A stretch of DNA of 5,104 bases from positions 1-5,104 of the forward strand of contig VHAW01000117.1 of assembly GCA_016872225.1 (NCBI GenBank), written 5' to 3'. This stretch comes from Sphingomonadales bacterium (lineage in GTDB: Bacteria > Bacteroidota > Bacteroidia > UBA7662). The notes under the pieces are model-generated. The model made no database searches and had not been told where the DNA came from. It worked only from the letters and a program-made list of their open reading frames with translations. Made by a program: the position numbers and the translations under genes. The first letter of the stretch is position 1. Each line of letters opens with the position of its first letter. Shown here in pieces: positions 1-5,104 of this stretch.

Positions 1-902
1 CGCCAACGGCAGGGACGCTGAGCGGAAATCAAAGCATCTGTGTTACGGGGACAACAACCTTCGCATCAACGGTGACGGGGGGTACATGGTCAAGCAGTGC
101 TACGGGAGTGGCCACGGTGAATGCCTCTACAGGCGTTGTCACGGGTGTAACCGCAGGTACCGCGACGATTACCTACACAGTTCTCGGAACGGGGGGTTGT
201 CCGGATGCTACGGCAACGCGGACGGTGACGGTCAATCCTAATAGTTCTTCAACATTGAATGACACGATTTGTCAAGGCAATACTTATTTGTTTGGCACAT
301 TGACTCTAACGAACTCTGGAATTTACAACAGGATCGTGCCTTCTTCGAATGGATGCGATTCTGTAATCACATTGAATCTTGTGGTAATTAGTAAGCCTCA
401 GGCTCCTTTAATATCTGTGTCAGGTACCGTTGATACTTTGTTTGCAAACCCAGGGAATAGAGTGACTTGGTACAGAAATGGAATTCAAATTGGGATCAAT
501 AGCACAGGGTTTATCCTAATCACACAGAACGGTCAGTATTACGCGGTTAGGGACACGACAGTTGGCTCTAGAATTTGTTATTCAGACTCGTCCAATCATT
601 TAAATTTGAACAATGTGGGTATTGGTGAACTATTGGGACAAGACAAACGTCTGAAAGTTTACCCTGTACCGGCCTCGGATATTATCTACCTTGAAGGGAT
701 GGAGGAAGCTTCTTCCCTTGACTTGCAAGTCTTTGATTTATCCGGAAGGAGAATGCAGGTTTCGGTGAGTTTCAAATCGACGGACTCAGGAAATCGCATT
801 CAAATGAATACATCAGAATTACCGAGCGGAGTGTATCAACTTTTCCTAAGAGGCGATCACGGGTCTGCGGTTCAAGTTATCAGATTTAGTGTTCTGAGGT
901 AG
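1..902 (+). CDS. Secreted Ig-like repeat protein with T9SS C-terminal sorting domain (5' partial)
   Basis: The frame is open from position 3 to the TAG at 900-902 with no internal stop, so the true start lies upstream; 299 residues are visible. Residues 1-79 form a Thr/Gly/Val-rich bacterial Ig-like (BIG2-type) module containing GVATVNASTGVVTGVTAGTA. Residues 80-129 resemble a short module common in Bacteroidota secreted proteins (ICQGNTY ... SGIY ... GCDSVITLNL). Residues 130-210 look like another Ig/PKD-like beta module (WYRNGIQI ... NGQYYAV). Residues 217-299 match the type A T9SS sorting domain: LKVYPVPASD, a central VFDLSGRRM, then LPSGVYQLFLRG and a basic final residue. Family knowledge says such a tail directs export across the outer membrane and is cleaved, usually with anchoring to surface lipopolysaccharide. 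The passenger activity is not visible; adhesion or a large surface protein is inference. Base composition shifts sharply near 240. Confidence 0.88.
   Translation, partial: PTAGTLSGNQSICVTGTTTFASTVTGGTWSSSATGVATVNASTGVVTGVTAGTATITYTVLGTGGCPDATATRTVTVNPNSSSTLNDTICQGNTYLFGTLTLTNSGIYNRIVPSSNGCDSVITLNLVVISKPQAPLISVSGTVDTLFANPGNRVTWYRNGIQIGINSTGFILITQNGQYYAVRDTTVGSRICYSDSSNHLNLNNVGIGELLGQDKRLKVYPVPASDIIYLEGMEEASSLDLQVFDLSGRRMQVSVSFKSTDSGNRIQMNTSELPSGVYQLFLRGDHGSAVQVIRFSVLR
3..239 (+). repeat. Ig-like repeat unit, probably the last of a tandem array
   Basis: This stretch encodes one complete module of about 79 residues, running from PTAGTLSG to RTVTVN. From memory of Bacteroidota surface proteins, near-identical modules of this kind occur in long tandem arrays, and the window opens just where such a unit would begin. 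Only one copy is inside the window, so tandem repetition is inferred. By hand count GC is about 59% over 1-240, against about 39% over 241-480 of the same gene. Confidence 0.5.
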
Positions 903-987
903 TCTGTCGAGGCTTTCATTGGCGGTCGGACGATGTCTTAATTTTTTAAAAGTCCCATATCCGTTATCTTCGAAAAAGACGCTGTCT
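903..987. other. Gap between convergent genes
   Basis: These 85 bases separate the stop of the secreted protein from the stop of the acetyltransferase on the other strand. An AT-rich near-palindrome (CTTAATTTTTTAAAAG, about 938-953) could help end transcription from either side, but it has no GC-rich stem and I do not call it a terminator for the + strand. No small gene is evident. Confidence 0.6.
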
Positions 988-989
988 TT
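975..989 (-). terminator. Possible weak terminator hairpin of the tdk-acetyltransferase unit
   Basis: On the - strand AAAGAC-AGC-GTCTTT forms a perfect 6-bp stem with a 3-base loop, and the T run reaches TTTTT just beyond it. The stem overlaps the acetyltransferase TAA stop (988-990). The position suits an intrinsic terminator, but the stem is short and AT-rich, so it may be inefficient. Confidence 0.35.
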
Positions 990-1563
990 ATTTCCGGTAC
1001 ACAAGGTCGGTGTTGGGGTCTTTAAGGTAAACCTGCTTGCTTTCTGGGCAAACAGCATTGCCATGGGCGTCAAATTCAAGCCGATGACCGTATTCGCTCA
1101 TCCAACCAATATGTCGGGCGGGGTTACCGACCACAAGTGCATAATCAGGGACATGCTTGGTTACCACGGCCCCTGCGCCAATAAATGCAAAGCGTCCGAT
1201 GTCATGCCCACATACAATGGTCGCATTTGCGCCAATGCTGGCCCCTTGTCCAACCCGCGTGCGGGCATATTGACCTCGGCGATTCACCGCTGAACGAGGG
1301 TTGGTCACGTTGGTGAAGACACAGGAAGGTCCTAGGAAAACATCATCATCGCAAGTAACCCCGGTATACAAGCTCACATTATTTTGAATCTTAACATTAT
1401 TCCCAAGGATGACTTCCGGGGAGATGACTACATTCTGTCCAATGTTGCAATTGGAACCTATACGGCATCCACTCATGATATGAGAGAAATGCCAGATTTT
1501 GGTGCCTTCACCTATTTGGCATGGGTCATCAATGACGGCGGAGGAATGTGCAAAATAGGACAT
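988..1563 (-). CDS. Left-handed beta-helix sugar N-acetyltransferase (WbpD/WlbB-like)
   Basis: The 191-residue protein runs from ATG (1561-1563) to TAA (988-990). It has hexapeptide-repeat character throughout: IGEGTKIW (17-24), CRIGSNCNIGQNVVIS (33-48), ILGNNVKIQNNVSLY (52-66), VFLGPSCVFTNV (75-86) and ASIGANATIVCG through FIGAGAVVT (108-135). The loop TNVTNPRSAVNRR (84-96) and the VVGNPARHIGWMSEYG stretch (144-159) closely match acetyltransferases that modify the 3-amino group of UDP-2-acetamido-3-amino-2,3-dideoxyglucuronate with acetyl-CoA. That pathway makes di-N-acetylated uronic acids for O-antigen or other surface glycans. Length fits the family (about 190). Such enzymes act as trimers in the cytoplasm. 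No dehydrogenase or aminotransferase partner is in the window, so the exact sugar is uncertain; a PglD-like relative acting on another amino sugar is possible. It starts 18 bases after tdk ends and is probably co-transcribed with it. No clear Shine-Dalgarno is seen. Confidence 0.87.
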   Translation of the reverse strand: MSYFAHSSAVIDDPCQIGEGTKIWHFSHIMSGCRIGSNCNIGQNVVISPEVILGNNVKIQNNVSLYTGVTCDDDVFLGPSCVFTNVTNPRSAVNRRGQYARTRVGQGASIGANATIVCGHDIGRFAFIGAGAVVTKHVPDYALVVGNPARHIGWMSEYGHRLEFDAHGNAVCPESKQVYLKDPNTDLVYRK

Positions 1564-1581
1564 AGATTTTTAGACTTCGAT

Positions 1582-2178
1582 TTAAGGATTGGGGACTTGA
1601 AAAGCATTGAAACAGGTTCGACACAAAGGACGATAATGTTCTTGGGCTCCGAGTACGAGGGTGTCGGCAATTCCACTGTGTCTGTATGAAAAGGTGGCCT
1701 CATTGCCACAATCCGAACAAATGGCTCGAACTTTGGTAACATCTTCAGCAACAGCCATAAGTGATGGCATTGGTCCAAATGGTTTTCCAAGAAAGTCCAT
1801 ATCAAGACCTGCGATGATGACCCGTAAATTTTGACGGCTTAATTCCTGTACGACTTCTAATATTTGTGGATCAAAAAATTGAGCCTCATCAATTCCTATA
1901 ACACTAACAATGTCTTTTTGGTTGCGGAGGATGGTGAAAATTTCAGAAGAAGTTTTTACACTTTCGCATGTAATACTGTTTTGATTATGGGAAACGACCT
2001 TGTTGCTGTGGTACCGATTATCATAAATCGGTTTGAAAATACGGACGCCAAGGCCGGCCAATTTGGCACGACGGAGCCGACGAATTAACTCTTCTGTTTT
2101 ACCGGAGAACATGGATCCGGTAATGACTTCAATACTTCCTCGGACGGTCGGTACCATTTGGAATTGTGGGTCGGTCAT
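1582..2178 (-). CDS. tdk: Thymidine kinase, type II (TK1-like)
   Basis: The 198-residue protein transfers phosphate from ATP to thymidine (or deoxyuridine) in the cytosolic pyrimidine salvage route to dTMP. Visible hallmarks are the P-loop GSMFSGKT (21-28), the Walker B-like IDEAQFFD (96-103) with Glu98 as the expected catalytic base, GLDMDFLGKPFGPM (124-137), two Cys pairs C154/C157 and C186/C189 for the structural zinc, and a thymidine-binding lasso-like stretch ending HYRPLC (181-186). Length agrees with the family (about 190-200). The start is ATG 2176-2178; a second in-frame Met at residue 8 is an alternative, since the P-loop domain begins at about residue 14. The gene is divergent from the dcw cluster and lies upstream of the acetyltransferase in the same unit. 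No key residue is missing. Confidence 0.96.
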   Translation of the reverse strand: MTDPQFQMVPTVRGSIEVITGSMFSGKTEELIRRLRRAKLAGLGVRIFKPIYDNRYHSNKVVSHNQNSITCESVKTSSEIFTILRNQKDIVSVIGIDEAQFFDPQILEVVQELSRQNLRVIIAGLDMDFLGKPFGPMPSLMAVAEDVTKVRAICSDCGNEATFSYRHSGIADTLVLGAQEHYRPLCRTCFNAFQVPNP

Positions 2179-2260
2179 TCATCTATGGGATTTGGGCAGG
2201 CTAATGCTACACTTTTTGAATACTCATGTAAATCTACTGGGAAGGGTGCCTTAAAGAAAG

Positions 2261-2279
2261 GTCATCCTGAGGGAATGAC
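2261..2279. repeat. Short inverted repeat, possibly a fragment of a dispersed intergenic repeat
   Basis: GTCAT and ATGAC flank a 9-base centre (CCTGAGGGA). The left part, GTCATCCTGAGG, resembles a dispersed intergenic sequence I recall from Bacteroidota genomes. The copy here is short and single, so assignment to a repeat family is tentative. Confidence 0.3.
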
Positions 2280-2337
2280 GTCTAGTAGTGGGGTAGCTTC
2301 TGCACAGGCTGGGGAAAGGGGTTGATTTAGTTTACAG

Positions 2338-2380
2338 TTCCTCCTTTATAGGAAGGCCTTTCAGCTGGAAGGGAGGCCTT
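2338..2380. repeat. Cluster of overlapping inverted and direct repeats
   Basis: Three structures overlap here. TTCCT / AGGAA (2338-2342 / 2350-2354) form a 5-bp stem. CCTTTCAGCTGGAAGG (2357-2372) is a 16-base palindrome broken only by one T:G pair. GGAAGGCCTT (2351-2360) and GGGAGGCCTT (2371-2380) are 9/10 direct repeats exactly 20 bases apart, which can also pair as a 7-bp stem. Palindromes with two-turn spacing are typical of dimeric regulator sites, but no regulator can be named. RNA hairpins in a leader are another option. Confidence 0.45.
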
Positions 2381-2425
2381 GCGATAGGCAAAAGGGCTTA
2401 CTTGAAAACCGGCATTTTTTGGCTT

Positions 2426-2434
2426 TGTGGATAA
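2426..2434 (-). promoter_or_regulatory. Consensus DnaA box
   Basis: TGTGGATAA is the exact reverse complement of TTATCCACA, the strict DnaA-binding consensus. It sits 5 bases upstream of the first phased GTGG of the MraZ operator, in the region where the mraZ promoter should be. A single box does not make an origin; a transcriptional role is inference. Confidence 0.55.
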
Positions 2435-2439
2435 GTTTT

Positions 2440-2473
2440 GTGGGGGAAAGTGGTATTTAGTGGGAAAAAGTGG
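2440..2473 (+). promoter_or_regulatory. MraZ operator: four GTGG boxes at 10-base spacing
   Basis: GTGG begins at 2440, 2450, 2460 and 2470, so four copies lie on one face of the helix with A/T-rich 6-base spacers (some with extra G). Known MraZ sites are direct TGGGN repeats with 5-base spacers in E. coli and AAAGTG boxes in Mycoplasma, and this array fits both descriptions. It lies directly in front of mraZ, as expected for autoregulation of the dcw cluster. A further GTGG at 2427 is out of phase (13 bases) and belongs to the DnaA box. Confidence 0.85.
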
Positions 2474-2505
2474 TTAATTCGTACCTCATAAAATACTCCA
2501 AAAGA

Positions 2506-2961
2506 TTGACTCAGTTCATCGGTGAATTTTCTTTGAAACTGGACGCTAAGTCCAGGATTAGTCTGCCGGCCGGACTTTTGAGGCAATTGAGCCCTGAGGC
2601 AGCGGGGAAATGGGTGATTAATCGGGGTTTTGAGGCCTGTTTGGTACTTTATCCCTCTTTGGAATGGGATAGCATGGTCCATGAATTGGGCCAATTGAAT
2701 CCTTATGTCCGCGAAAATCGTGAGTTCCTGCGTTATTTTCTAAGAGGGGCAACGGCTTTGGAGCCTGATTCCGCCAACAGGCTTTTGTTGCCCAAGTCGT
2801 TGCTGCAATATGCGGTGATTGATAAGGATTTGGTACTCTTTGGGCACCTTAATCGCATTGAGCTATGGTCTGAGCAAGCATATCTCAAGATGCTTGATCA
2901 GGAACCTCAAGATTTTTCGGCTTTGGCTGAGCGGGTGATGGGAGGAAAATGGAATGTCTAA
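2506..2961 (+). CDS. mraZ: Transcriptional regulator MraZ
   Basis: MraZ binds repeats upstream of its own gene and controls the dcw cluster. From TTG 2506 the protein has 151 residues and begins MTQFIGEFSLKLDAKSR, the usual MraZ N-terminus. The two AbrB/SpoVT-like halves each keep the DXXXR motif: DAKSR (13-17) and DSANR (88-92). The second is preceded by FLRGATALEP. The common Gly before Arg is Ser in the first motif and Asn in the second. A GTG at 2470 is in frame and would add 12 residues, but that GTG is the fourth operator box and the added residues resemble nothing in the family, so TTG 2506 is preferred. There is no ATG near the start and no clear Shine-Dalgarno. The TAA stop (2959-2961) overlaps rsmH by 8 bases. 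Confidence 0.93.
   Translation: MTQFIGEFSLKLDAKSRISLPAGLLRQLSPEAAGKWVINRGFEACLVLYPSLEWDSMVHELGQLNPYVRENREFLRYFLRGATALEPDSANRLLLPKSLLQYAVIDKDLVLFGHLNRIELWSEQAYLKMLDQEPQDFSALAERVMGGKWNV
2941..2945 (+). promoter_or_regulatory. Shine-Dalgarno of rsmH
   Basis: GGAGG lies 8 bases before the ATG at 2954 and inside the last codons of mraZ. It is the strongest ribosome binding site in the window. It favours ATG 2954 over the out-of-frame ATG at 2949. Confidence 0.7.
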
Positions 2962-4015
2962 AGCTTTCTATCATCAGCCTGTTCTATTGGAGGCCTGTTT
3001 GGAGGCCTTGGAAATCAAGGTTGATGGTATTTATGTGGACTGCACTTTGGGTGGTGGGGGCCACTCACGGGCTATTTTGGCCCGTTTGGGCCCAGAGGGG
3101 CGATTGTTCGGGATTGATCAGGACGAGGATGCTCTCCTAAGGGCGAATAAGCCCCTAGAAGACGGAACCCCTGCTTTGTGCAGCGACTCCCGATTTGAGT
3201 TAATCGATGCCAATTTTTCACAGATGCAGCGCTTTCTGCAATGGAAAGGGGTGCAGGGTGTTCATGGCATTCTGGCAGATTTGGGTGTTTCTTCCCATCA
3301 TTTGGATGAAGTGGATCGGGGTTTTGCTTTTCGTTTTGTGGAAGCTCCGTTGGATATGCGCATGGATCGACGGTCAGGACCCAGTGCCGGCGAATGGTTG
3401 GCCACCGCGACGGAAGAGGAGTTATCCTCCGCTTTATACCGGTACGGGGAGATTCGTCAATCGAAAAGGTTGGCTAGAGATTTGGTGATGGCTCGCCTTG
3501 AGGCGCCCTTGGAAACCGCAGGGCAGCTCAGGGAAATTACCCTTCGGAGTGCGGGCCAAGAAAAGCCATCACGCTATTTGGCCAGAGTCTTCCAAGCCAT
3601 TCGAATTCATTTGAACAGGGAAATGGAAAGCCTGCAGGAATTGTTGGAACAATCCGGGACGATGCTCATCTCAGGCGGTCGGCTTGCCGTGTTGAGTTAT
3701 CACTCCTTGGAGGACCGTTTGGTCAAGAATTACATCAATCACGGAAATTTTGAGGGTAAGGACCACCATGATCTCTATGGAAATCCGTTGAGGCCGATGG
3801 ATCCGGTCAAAGGCCGATGGAAGCAAGCGGACGCCAATGAAAATTCCGAAAATCCCAGAGCTCGTAGTGCAAAGCTCAGGGTGGGGATTCGCAACCAGGT
3901 TTCGATGGAGGCACTTTATCAAGCCGCACAACAGCAGGATTTCTGGAAGGTTCCCGTTCGATTATCGCATCGCCCATCCGATTCATCCGCCAAGAAGCAT
4001 GGGGTTCATCGCTAA
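2954..4015 (+). CDS. rsmH: 16S rRNA (cytosine(1402)-N(4))-methyltransferase RsmH
   Basis: RsmH uses S-adenosylmethionine to methylate N4 of C1402 in the decoding centre of 16S rRNA. The N-terminal FYHQPVLLEACLEAL (5-19) is typical. The SAM-binding motif is VDCTLGGGGHS (28-38), followed by the acidic end of strand 2, GIDQDEDAL (53-61). DLGVSSHHLD (109-118), RGFAF (122-126) and PLDMRMD (132-138) form the next conserved block. SYHSLEDRLVK (248-258) and NPRARSAKLR (300-309) close the core. At 353 residues it is longer than E. coli RsmH (313). The excess is partly a 44-residue polar tail after Arg309 and partly a small insert around residues 68-80. Residue 130 is Glu where Gly is usual before A/PLDMRMD. 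The start is set by GGAGG and the mraZ overlap. Confidence 0.96.
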   Translation: MSKAFYHQPVLLEACLEALEIKVDGIYVDCTLGGGGHSRAILARLGPEGRLFGIDQDEDALLRANKPLEDGTPALCSDSRFELIDANFSQMQRFLQWKGVQGVHGILADLGVSSHHLDEVDRGFAFRFVEAPLDMRMDRRSGPSAGEWLATATEEELSSALYRYGEIRQSKRLARDLVMARLEAPLETAGQLREITLRSAGQEKPSRYLARVFQAIRIHLNREMESLQELLEQSGTMLISGGRLAVLSYHSLEDRLVKNYINHGNFEGKDHHDLYGNPLRPMDPVKGRWKQADANENSENPRARSAKLRVGIRNQVSMEALYQAAQQQDFWKVPVRLSHRPSDSSAKKHGVHR

Positions 4016-4025
4016 AGGTCAACCA

Positions 4026-4421
4026 ATGAAAAAGGCAGTTCAACCTCAAACAGAAAATCCTGAAAGTCCAACATGGAATCTTTGGACGCTCTTGGATCCG
4101 GAGCGATGGGCTCGTCCTGTATTGGTTCAACGCCACGGATATTTTATTGGTTATCTTTTTCTTTTAATGTTATTGTATATCGCTTATATCCATCAATGCG
4201 AGCGGCGGGTTCGACAAATCAGTAAAATCGAGAAACATAATCAGGAGCTTCGTTCACAATACCTTTTTCTCAAGACCGAGTTGGTTCGGCTTAGTCAATT
4301 GGATAAGGTTGTTCAAAGGGCATCGGGTTTGGGCTTCAAGGAAATGCGAGTTCCGCCATTGGCATTAAGTCATGCCGATTTAAGAAAGAATATTAGGCAC
4401 GCCAAACCCATGCAACCATGA
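4026..4421 (+). CDS. ftsL: FtsL-like cell division protein (Bacteroidota type)
   Basis: The 131-residue protein has a polar N-terminus of about 37 residues, one membrane segment (YFIGYLFLLMLLYIAYI, about 39-55), then a heptad-like coiled coil (about 57-92, ERRVRQISKIEKHNQELR onward) and a short periplasmic tail with GLGFKEMRVPP (101-111). That layout, and the position between rsmH and ftsI, match FtsL, which with DivIC/FtsB-type partners activates septal peptidoglycan synthesis. The closing GL..PP motif is typical of the diverged Bacteroidota FtsL family rather than the proteobacterial one. The open frame extends upstream into rsmH, but ATG 4026 is preferred: it lies 10 bases after the rsmH stop, has AAAGG at 4014-4018, and leaves a normal FtsL length. 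Its stop overlaps the ftsI start in ATGA. Confidence 0.85.
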   Translation: MKKAVQPQTENPESPTWNLWTLLDPERWARPVLVQRHGYFIGYLFLLMLLYIAYIHQCERRVRQISKIEKHNQELRSQYLFLKTELVRLSQLDKVVQRASGLGFKEMRVPPLALSHADLRKNIRHAKPMQP

Positions 4422-5104
4422 GTAAGGCGAAAAATTTCATCCGAGGTTGGAGAGTCAATATGGCCTTTTTGGGTTTAATGTTCCTAGGAATTGCTGTGTT
4501 ATGGAAAACATGGAATCTTTTAGGTCCTGCGGGAGAACCTTACCTTCAGCAGGCCACGGAATCTAACAGGAAGCTTTTTGAAATTCCGGCCAATCGGGGG
4601 GATCTCTATGATTGCAACATGAATTTGTTGGCTTCGTCGGTTCCGCTGTATGAATTAAGGGTGGATTTTGGGGTGGAAGCTATGCATGATACTGCATTTT
4701 ATCGCTCATTGGATCCATTGTCAAAAGGCCTTGCTGAGCTCTTTCCAAAGAAAACTCGCTTGGATTGGAAAAGGGATTTGATCAATGCTAAACGCAGCAA
4801 GCCGGTCAAGCGTTATTGGTTGTTGCATAAAGAAGTGAGTTTTGGAATTTTGGATCGGGTTCGTGAGTTACCAATGATGGGACTTCAAGGCGATTCCAAA
4901 CGCTTGGGAGGATTGATCGCGGTGCAAACCAATCGAAGGGTGTTGCCGTATGGAAATTTGGCGGCAAGAACCATTGGATATATCCACCAAGGTAGACCAC
5001 GGGTAGGCCTGGAGGCCGGTCTTGATTCGGTGTTATCCGGTGAACCTGGATTGGCCTTGAAACAACGCATGGGGGGTGGGGTCTGGAAGCCTGTGGGTCA
5101 AGAG
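4418..5104 (+). CDS. ftsI: Penicillin-binding protein / FtsI-like transpeptidase (3' partial)
   Basis: From ATG 4418 the frame is open for 229 codons to the window end with no stop. It has a short basic N-terminus (KAKNFIRGWR), one membrane anchor (about 13-30) and then the class B PBP pedestal/dimerisation domain. Marks of that domain are IPANRGDLYDCNMNLLASS (56-74), which corresponds to the family's RG.I.DRNG..LA motif, then LPYGNLAARTIGYI (176-189) and VGLEAGLDSVLSGEPG (196-211). The DRNG part is DCNM here. The transpeptidase domain with SXXK, SXN and KTG lies beyond the window, so catalytic competence cannot be judged. FtsI crosslinks septal peptidoglycan in the periplasm with FtsW and FtsL. 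The position after ftsL, with a 4-base ATGA overlap and no own Shine-Dalgarno, suggests coupled translation and supports FtsI over an elongation PBP2. Confidence 0.92.
   Translation, partial: MSKAKNFIRGWRVNMAFLGLMFLGIAVLWKTWNLLGPAGEPYLQQATESNRKLFEIPANRGDLYDCNMNLLASSVPLYELRVDFGVEAMHDTAFYRSLDPLSKGLAELFPKKTRLDWKRDLINAKRSKPVKRYWLLHKEVSFGILDRVRELPMMGLQGDSKRLGGLIAVQTNRRVLPYGNLAARTIGYIHQGRPRVGLEAGLDSVLSGEPGLALKQRMGGGVWKPVGQE

Larger units (their letters stand above)
2179..2505. other. Divergent tdk / mraZ regulatory region
   Basis: These 327 bases separate the two divergent operons and hold no convincing gene. From left to right they contain the tdk leader (no strong Shine-Dalgarno or promoter box found), a short inverted repeat at 2261-2279, a G-rich stretch around 2288-2322, a cluster of overlapping inverted repeats at 2338-2380, a DnaA box at 2426-2434 and an MraZ-type operator at 2440-2473. 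I could not place the mraZ promoter with confidence. The Bacteroidota-like TAAGTTTTG at 2432-2440 is one base longer than the usual TAnnTTTG, and no matching upstream box is seen. Confidence 0.7.

Noticed and set aside
938..953. AT palindrome as a bidirectional terminator
   Set aside because: The pairing is almost all A:T with no GC stem, so it is too weak to call.
919..1293. Open frame of 124 codons on the + strand
   Set aside because: It lies antisense to the well-supported acetyltransferase and its translation shows no domain; it is a shadow frame.
2033..2254. Open frame on the + strand reaching into the intergenic region
   Set aside because: Most of it is antisense to the tdk N-terminus including the P-loop, and it has no recognisable motif.
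2179..2505. Replication origin
   Set aside because: Only one consensus DnaA box is present, with no box cluster, no AT-rich unwinding stretch and no dnaA or dnaN nearby.
2949..3140. ATG at 2949 as start of another protein
   Set aside because: It is one frame off rsmH with no family resemblance; GGAGG spacing and homology both support 2954.
3837..4025. Upstream extension of the ftsL frame inside rsmH
   Set aside because: It overlaps the conserved RsmH C-terminus, and ATG 4026 gives a normal FtsL with a Shine-Dalgarno-like AAAGG.
1..5104. tRNA, rRNA, CRISPR array, transposase or defence system
   Set aside because: No regularly spaced repeat-spacer pattern, no cloverleaf or rRNA-like stretch and no mobile-element protein was seen; the genes are housekeeping or surface functions.

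Overview
The window reads as chromosomal DNA of a member of the Bacteroidota. Three points support this: a secreted repeat protein ending in a type IX secretion (T9SS) C-terminal sorting domain, a diverged FtsL of the Bacteroidota type, and a general weakness of Shine-Dalgarno sequences. The genus cannot be fixed from this sequence.

Layout. (1) Positions 1-902, + strand: the 3' part of a large secreted or surface protein, with a bacterial Ig-like repeat, further adhesin-like beta modules and a T9SS sorting domain. (2) Positions 903-987: a short gap between convergent genes. (3) Positions 988-2178, - strand: a likely two-gene unit, tdk (type II thymidine kinase) followed 18 bases later by a left-handed beta-helix sugar N-acetyltransferase of the WbpD/WlbB type. 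(4) Positions 2179-2505: a divergent regulatory region. (5) Positions 2506-5104, + strand: the start of the division and cell wall (dcw) cluster, mraZ - rsmH - ftsL-like - ftsI (PBP, cut by the window end).

The dcw genes are packed tightly. mraZ and rsmH overlap by 8 bases, ftsL starts 10 bases after rsmH, and ftsL/ftsI share an ATGA stop-start. One transcript with translational coupling is the natural reading. MraZ is the cluster's transcription regulator, RsmH methylates 16S rRNA, and FtsL and FtsI act at the septum in peptidoglycan synthesis.

The most informative non-coding part lies just before mraZ. Four GTGG motifs are spaced exactly 10 bases apart (2440, 2450, 2460, 2470), as expected of an MraZ operator. 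A perfect consensus DnaA box (2426-2434, reverse orientation) lies 5 bases upstream of the first. This suggests autoregulation by MraZ and possibly a link between replication initiation and division-gene expression. The operator also argues that mraZ starts at TTG 2506, not GTG 2470. No novel multi-gene system, CRISPR array, tRNA, rRNA or transposase was seen.
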